24,641 nucleotides of DNA from NCBI GenBank assembly GCA_024223125.1, contig JAAEOP010001112.1:1-24641 (forward strand), written 5' to 3'. The notes beneath the pieces were generated by a model. The model saw nothing but the letters and a program-made list of their open reading frames with translations. It had not been told where the DNA came from and searched no databases. Both the position numbers and the translations under genes were made by a program. The stretch is from Chloroflexota bacterium (lineage in GTDB: Bacteria > Chloroflexota > Anaerolineae > Promineifilales > Promineifilaceae). Positions within the stretch are counted from its first letter, which is position 1, and each line of letters begins with the position of its first letter. This document shows positions 21,415 through 24,641 of the stretch, piece after piece.

Positions 21415-21631
21415 TGATTGGATTATGTCGAGCAGATCACCGAAGGGGCAAGCGGCGAAAAAAGAGCTAATGTTATTTTCGCTGTGAATCTCTCAGGTAA
21501 AAGGACCGGGCGGCGGGGTAAATCTGGAGAGTGCGTCACACTAAAATCGAACGCACACCGAAGGGGCAAACTGTGTATAAATGCACTGCATAAATGTGCG
21601 GTGAATCTCTCAGGTTGAAGACAGAGGACGC
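21415..21631 (+). ncRNA. Tandem glycine riboswitch
   Basis: Two glycine aptamers lie head to tail. Both have the conserved ACCGAAGGGGCAA (21439-21451 and 21557-21569) and the conserved GTGAATCTCTCAGGT (21484-21498 and 21601-21615). Aptamer 1 ends with AAAAGGACC and CTGGAGAG, aptamer 2 with GAAGACAGAGGACG, the two known 3' variants. The arrangement upstream of gcvH-gcvP fits the usual role of switching on glycine cleavage when glycine is abundant. GCGTC (21533-21537) can close aptamer 2 with GACGC (21627-21631), and those same bases form the 5' arm of the terminator that follows. Ligand binding would therefore block termination. Confidence 0.93.
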
Positions 21632-21666
21632 TGGCAAAACCTGCTTTTGTCATGCGTCCTTTTTTA
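21625..21666 (+). terminator. Riboswitch expression-platform terminator
   Basis: AGGACGC (21625-21631) pairs with GCGTCCT (21654-21660), followed by six T (21660-21665). The 5' arm overlaps the closing stem of the second glycine aptamer, so the two structures exclude each other. Confidence 0.85.
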
Positions 21667-21714
21667 TTACCAAACCTGTCAAAATCTGCCACAGAGGACG
21701 GCAACCGAAGGTTG

Positions 21715-21761
21715 CACAGAGTTCACAGAGGAAAAGCTCTAAATTCTCTGTGTACTCTGTG
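21715..21761. repeat. CACAGAGTTCACAGAG inverted repeat
   Basis: CACAGAGTTCACAGAG (21715-21730) and CTCTGTGTACTCTGTG (21746-21761) are complementary at 15 of 16 positions. The flanks (GCCACAGAGG before, GGC after) extend the pattern. It looks like a common intergenic repeat lying between the riboswitch terminator and gcvH. Confidence 0.6.
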
Positions 21762-21814
21762 GCAAAAAAAGTTTTATCGGTCAACCAAATCAAATATCAT
21801 AAGGAGAACAACTC

Positions 21815-22204
21815 ATGAGCCAGGTACCAGAAGATTTACGTTATACAAAAGAAGATGAATGGCTGCGCGTAGATGGGGATGAACTTGTCCTGGGCGTCAC
21901 CGATTATGCCCAGGATTCCCTGTCAGATATTGTTTACCTGGAACTGCCTGATGCCGGTGACAGCTTTGACGCCGGCGATGCCTTTGGCGTGATTGAATCT
22001 GTCAAAGCGGCCGCCGACCTGTTTATGCCAATTGCCGGGGAAATCACGGCCGCTAATGAAGACTTGATGGACACACCCGAACTTGTCAACGAGGACCCCT
22101 ACGGCGAGGCCTGGTTAGTCCGCTTTAAGCCCACAAACATGGCTGATATCAATGACTTGATGGATGCGGATACTTATGAAGTGCATTTAGCGGAAAGGGA
22201 TTAG
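21815..22204 (+). CDS. gcvH: Glycine cleavage system H protein
   Basis: GcvH carries a lipoyl group that shuttles the aminomethyl intermediate among the P, T and L proteins of the glycine cleavage system. The 129-residue product has the family layout, with LRYTKEDEWLRVDGDELVLGVTDYAQDSLSDIVYLELP and the lipoylation site IESVKAA at Lys64. The C-terminus with NEDPYGEAWLVRFKP is typical. AAGGAGAA lies seven bases before the ATG. It stands behind the glycine riboswitch and 76 bp ahead of gcvP; no gcvT is visible in the window. Confidence 0.97.
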   Translation: MSQVPEDLRYTKEDEWLRVDGDELVLGVTDYAQDSLSDIVYLELPDAGDSFDAGDAFGVIESVKAAADLFMPIAGEITAANEDLMDTPELVNEDPYGEAWLVRFKPTNMADINDLMDADTYEVHLAERD

Positions 22205-22210
22205 GGGATA

Positions 22211-22268
22211 GTGGTTGGTGGATGGTAGCTTGTACTAACCACCACTCACTAACCACCAACCACCAACT
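22211..22268. repeat. GGTTGGT...CCAACC intergenic inverted repeat, copy 2
   Basis: GTGGTTGGTGGATGGTAG faces ACTAACCACCAACCACCAAC across a short centre containing CTTGTACTAACC. It shares arms and a GGTA-C-AC centre with the copy at 11354-11398. It fills the gcvH-gcvP gap and could form a strong mRNA stem, which may alter the H to P protein ratio. Confidence 0.6.
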
Positions 22269-22280
22269 GGAGAATAAAAA

Positions 22281-24641
22281 ATGTTAGCCTACCCACAAAC
22301 AGACCGGTATGCCATCATCGAGGCTGGCGAAAATGGGAAAGGAGCTGCGGCTGTACCCAATCGTGATCTCCTCAAGCCAGCCGACCGTTTTGTCAAACGG
22401 CATCTTGGCCCGCGCAGCCAGGATGTCACCGATATGCTCAACAGCCTGGGATTGACTTCTCTGGATGAACTCATGGGCCAGGCCGTGCCCGACAATATTC
22501 GCCTGACGGAGCATTTGAATTTAGAGAACCCACGCAGCGAAACGACCGTCCTCACCGAACTGCGAAACCTGGCCAGCCAAAACAAAGTGTACCGTTCCTT
22601 CATCGGCATGGGGTATGCTGACACCGTTACCCCGCCCGTCATCCAGCGTAACATTCTGGAAAATCCCGGCTGGTACACCCAATACACCCCCTACCAGGCC
22701 GAAATCGCGCAGGGCCGTTTGGAAGCGCTGCTCAATTTCCAAACCATGCTCACCGACCTCACCGGCATGGAAATTGCCAACGCCTCTATGCTAGACGAAG
22801 GTACGGCCGCGGCCGAAGCAATGACCCTTTGCCAGCGAGCGATGCCCCGCAAAAGCAAAGCCAACACCTTTTTCGTTTCCGAATTGTGCCATCCGCAAAC
22901 CATTGCTGTGGTACAAACCCGTGCCGAACCGCTGGGCGTCAATGTCGTTGTGGGCAACCATGACAGCTACGATTTCAGTGAAGACACCTTTGGCGTTTTG
23001 CTGCAATACCCGGCCACCAACGGCGACATTATGGATTATGCTTCCTTCGCCCAACAAGCACATGATCAGGGGACGCTCGTCGTCGTTTCGGCCGATTTAT
23101 TATCACTGGTTATGTTGCGGCCGCCGGCCGAATTTGGGGCTGATGTAGTCGTGGGCAACACGCAACGATTTGGTGTGCCCATGGGGTATGGCGGTCCCCA
23201 CGCCGCTTATATGGCTACCCAAAACAAACACAAACGTATCATGCCCGGCCGTTTGATAGGCGTTTCCATAGACAGCAGCGGCAAACCCGCGTACCGGCTG
23301 GCCCTGCAAACCCGCGAACAACACATCCGCCGCGATAAAGCCACCAGCAACATTTGTACGGCGCAGGTATTGCTGGCAATTATGGCTGCCATGTATGCTG
23401 TTTATCACGGCCCAGAAGGTCTTAAACGGATTGCCCGTCGGGTACGGCTATTAACCCAACTTCTGGCTGACGGCCTGCAAGAACTGGGATATGAACTTAA
23501 TGACGAGCCTGTTTTTGATACGCTTACCGTTAAGGGCGGCACAATGTCTCAAGTGGAGATTCGCATCCGCGCTTTAGAGGAAGAAGTCAATTTACGTTAC
23601 TATGACAATGGGGCGATTGGCATTAGCCTGGATGAAGCCACCCAGGTTGATGATGTGATTACTTTGTTGGATATTTTTGGGGCACGGCCGTCTCAATTCG
23701 ATCTAGAAACGATGGCCGACGATGTCAATCTGGGGTATGACAGCGTTCACCAACGCACGAGCGACTTCCTGACCCATCCCGTCTTCAACAGCTACTTTTC
23801 AGAAACAGAGATGCTGCGCTACATTCACCGTTTACAAGAACGCGACCTCTCCCTGACCCATTCCATGATTCCGTTAGGGTCTTGCACCATGAAGCTGAAT
23901 GCCACGGCCGAAATGCTGCTCATCACCCTGCCCGAATTAGGACATCTGCATCCTTTTGTGCCCCTGGAACAAACTCAAGGCTACCAGGAATTGTTTACGC
24001 GACTGGAAGCGTGGCTGGCAGAGATTACTGGTTTTGCGGCCGTAAGCCTACAACCCAACTCTGGCGCACAAGGCGAGTACACGGGCATGTTGGTCATCCG
24101 TGCTTACCATCGGGCTAATGGGAACGCGCATCGCAACATCTGTCTCATCCCCAGTTCCGCACACGGCACAAATCCGGCCAGCTCCGTGATGGCCGGTATG
24201 AAAGTGGTGGTAGTGAAGTGTGATGATGAAGGTAATATTGATGTGGCCGACTTGCGATCCAAAGCGGAAAAGCACAGCGAAAATCTGGCCGCCATCATGG
24301 TTACATATCCCTCCACGCATGGTGTGTTTGAAGCTGAAATTGTAGAAATCTGCAACATTGTGCATCAACATGGGGGACAGGTTTATCTGGATGGGGCTAA
24401 TATGAATGCCCAGGTTGGGTTGACCCGCCCCGGTGATTATGGCGCCGATGTGTGCCATCTCAATTTGCACAAGACATTTAGTATTCCACACGGCGGCGGT
24501 GGCCCAGGCGTAGGCCCGATAGGCGTGCAGGCACATCTGGCTCCGTTTTTACCGGGACATCCGTTGGTTTCAGGTGTGGGCGGGGAACAAGCCATTGGCC
24601 CCGTTTCGTCTGCGCCGTGGGGCAGCGCCAGCGTTTTGCCC
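22281..24641 (+). CDS. gcvP: Glycine dehydrogenase (decarboxylating), P protein, 3'-partial
   Basis: GcvP is the pyridoxal-phosphate enzyme that decarboxylates glycine and loads the aminomethyl group onto lipoylated GcvH. The frame is open from ATG 22281 to the window end, 787 residues of an expected 950 or so. It is the single-chain form in which the N-terminal half ([42 protein letters not shown]) and the C-terminal half ([41 protein letters not shown]) are fused. The cofactor lysine is Lys731 in [23 protein letters not shown] lies before the ATG. The first 30 residues or so are a poorly conserved extension. It is co-transcribed with gcvH under glycine-riboswitch control. Confidence 0.96.
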   Translation, partial: MLAYPQTDRYAIIEAGENGKGAAAVPNRDLLKPADRFVKRHLGPRSQDVTDMLNSLGLTSLDELMGQAVPDNIRLTEHLNLENPRSETTVLTELRNLASQNKVYRSFIGMGYADTVTPPVIQRNILENPGWYTQYTPYQAEIAQGRLEALLNFQTMLTDLTGMEIANASMLDEGTAAAEAMTLCQRAMPRKSKANTFFVSELCHPQTIAVVQTRAEPLGVNVVVGNHDSYDFSEDTFGVLLQYPATNGDIMDYASFAQQAHDQGTLVVVSADLLSLVMLRPPAEFGADVVVGNTQRFGVPMGYGGPHAAYMATQNKHKRIMPGRLIGVSIDSSGKPAYRLALQTREQHIRRDKATSNICTAQVLLAIMAAMYAVYHGPEGLKRIARRVRLLTQLLADGLQELGYELNDEPVFDTLTVKGGTMSQVEIRIRALEEEVNLRYYDNGAIGISLDEATQVDDVITLLDIFGARPSQFDLETMADDVNLGYDSVHQRTSDFLTHPVFNSYFSETEMLRYIHRLQERDLSLTHSMIPLGSCTMKLNATAEMLLITLPELGHLHPFVPLEQTQGYQELFTRLEAWLAEITGFAAVSLQPNSGAQGEYTGMLVIRAYHRANGNAHRNICLIPSSAHGTNPASSVMAGMKVVVVKCDDEGNIDVADLRSKAEKHSENLAAIMVTYPSTHGVFEAEIVEICNIVHQHGGQVYLDGANMNAQVGLTRPGDYGADVCHLNLHKTFSIPHGGGGPGVGPIGVQAHLAPFLPGHPLVSGVGGEQAIGPVSSAPWGSASVLP

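Larger units (their letters stand above)
867..23701. repeat. Dispersed palindromic octamer ACGGCCGT, about 29 copies
   Basis: The 8-bp palindrome ACGGCCGT recurs throughout the window, from 867-874 to 23694-23701, both inside genes and between them. I counted about 29 copies by eye; for an even base composition about 0.4 would be expected in 24.6 kb. Many near-copies (GCGGCCGT, ACGGCCGA, ACGGCCGC) also occur. The pattern resembles the highly iterated palindrome HIP1 of cyanobacteria. Its function is unknown from the sequence; DNA modification, repair or chromosome organisation are possibilities. Confidence 0.7.

Noticed and set aside
21418..21818. Short ORFs inside and after the glycine riboswitch
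   Set aside because: They translate conserved aptamer RNA and repeat DNA; the RNA structure explains the conservation.
1..24641. CRISPR arrays, insertion sequences, tRNA or rRNA genes
   Set aside because: No regularly spaced direct repeats, transposase motifs, tRNA-like cloverleaf or rRNA signature were seen on either strand by reading.

Overview
The window looks like a chromosomal piece of a Chloroflexota bacterium (Anaerolineae/Ardenticatenia-like). The assignment is inferred from a lipoprotein stalk of repeated Val/Glu/Thr/Arg residues typical of that phylum, from strong over-use of the palindrome ACGGCCGT (about 29 copies counted by eye), and from the gene content. No rRNA, tRNA, CRISPR array or transposase was seen.

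Left edge (1-1380, accessory): a TOPRIM-like protein that may run in from outside the window, then an orphan CopG/BrnA-type antitoxin on the minus strand. Directly upstream of the antitoxin lies a broken remnant of its BrnT toxin partner.

Minus-strand block (9807 down to 1382): an electron-transfer locus. In transcription order it holds an 8-heme lipoprotein with a collagen-like stalk, a strong intrinsic terminator, a 14-heme membrane-anchored cytochrome followed 2 bp later by a b-type membrane cytochrome, a 10-heme lipoprotein built as two 5-heme halves, and a NarL-type histidine kinase and response regulator that overlap and end at a terminator. The simplest reading is a chain of up to 32 c-type hemes that takes electrons from the quinone pool through the b-cytochrome to surface lipoproteins, with the two-component pair as its likely regulator.

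Plus-strand block (10099 to the end): housekeeping genes. These are coaD (with a possible coupled small ORF before it), a coiled-coil protein, rpmF, fabD, fabG, an Asp23/Gls24 protein, nusB, a degenerate Nudix protein, a membrane glycosyltransferase, pheS-pheT, gcvH and gcvP (cut by the window end). Two RNA control devices stand out. One is a nearly leaderless Phe-rich leader peptide plus terminator ahead of pheST, which looks like classic ribosome-mediated attenuation. The other is a tandem glycine riboswitch ahead of gcvH-gcvP whose closing stem and terminator share the same bases.

Intergenic spaces carry several unrelated inverted repeats, some present in more than one copy.
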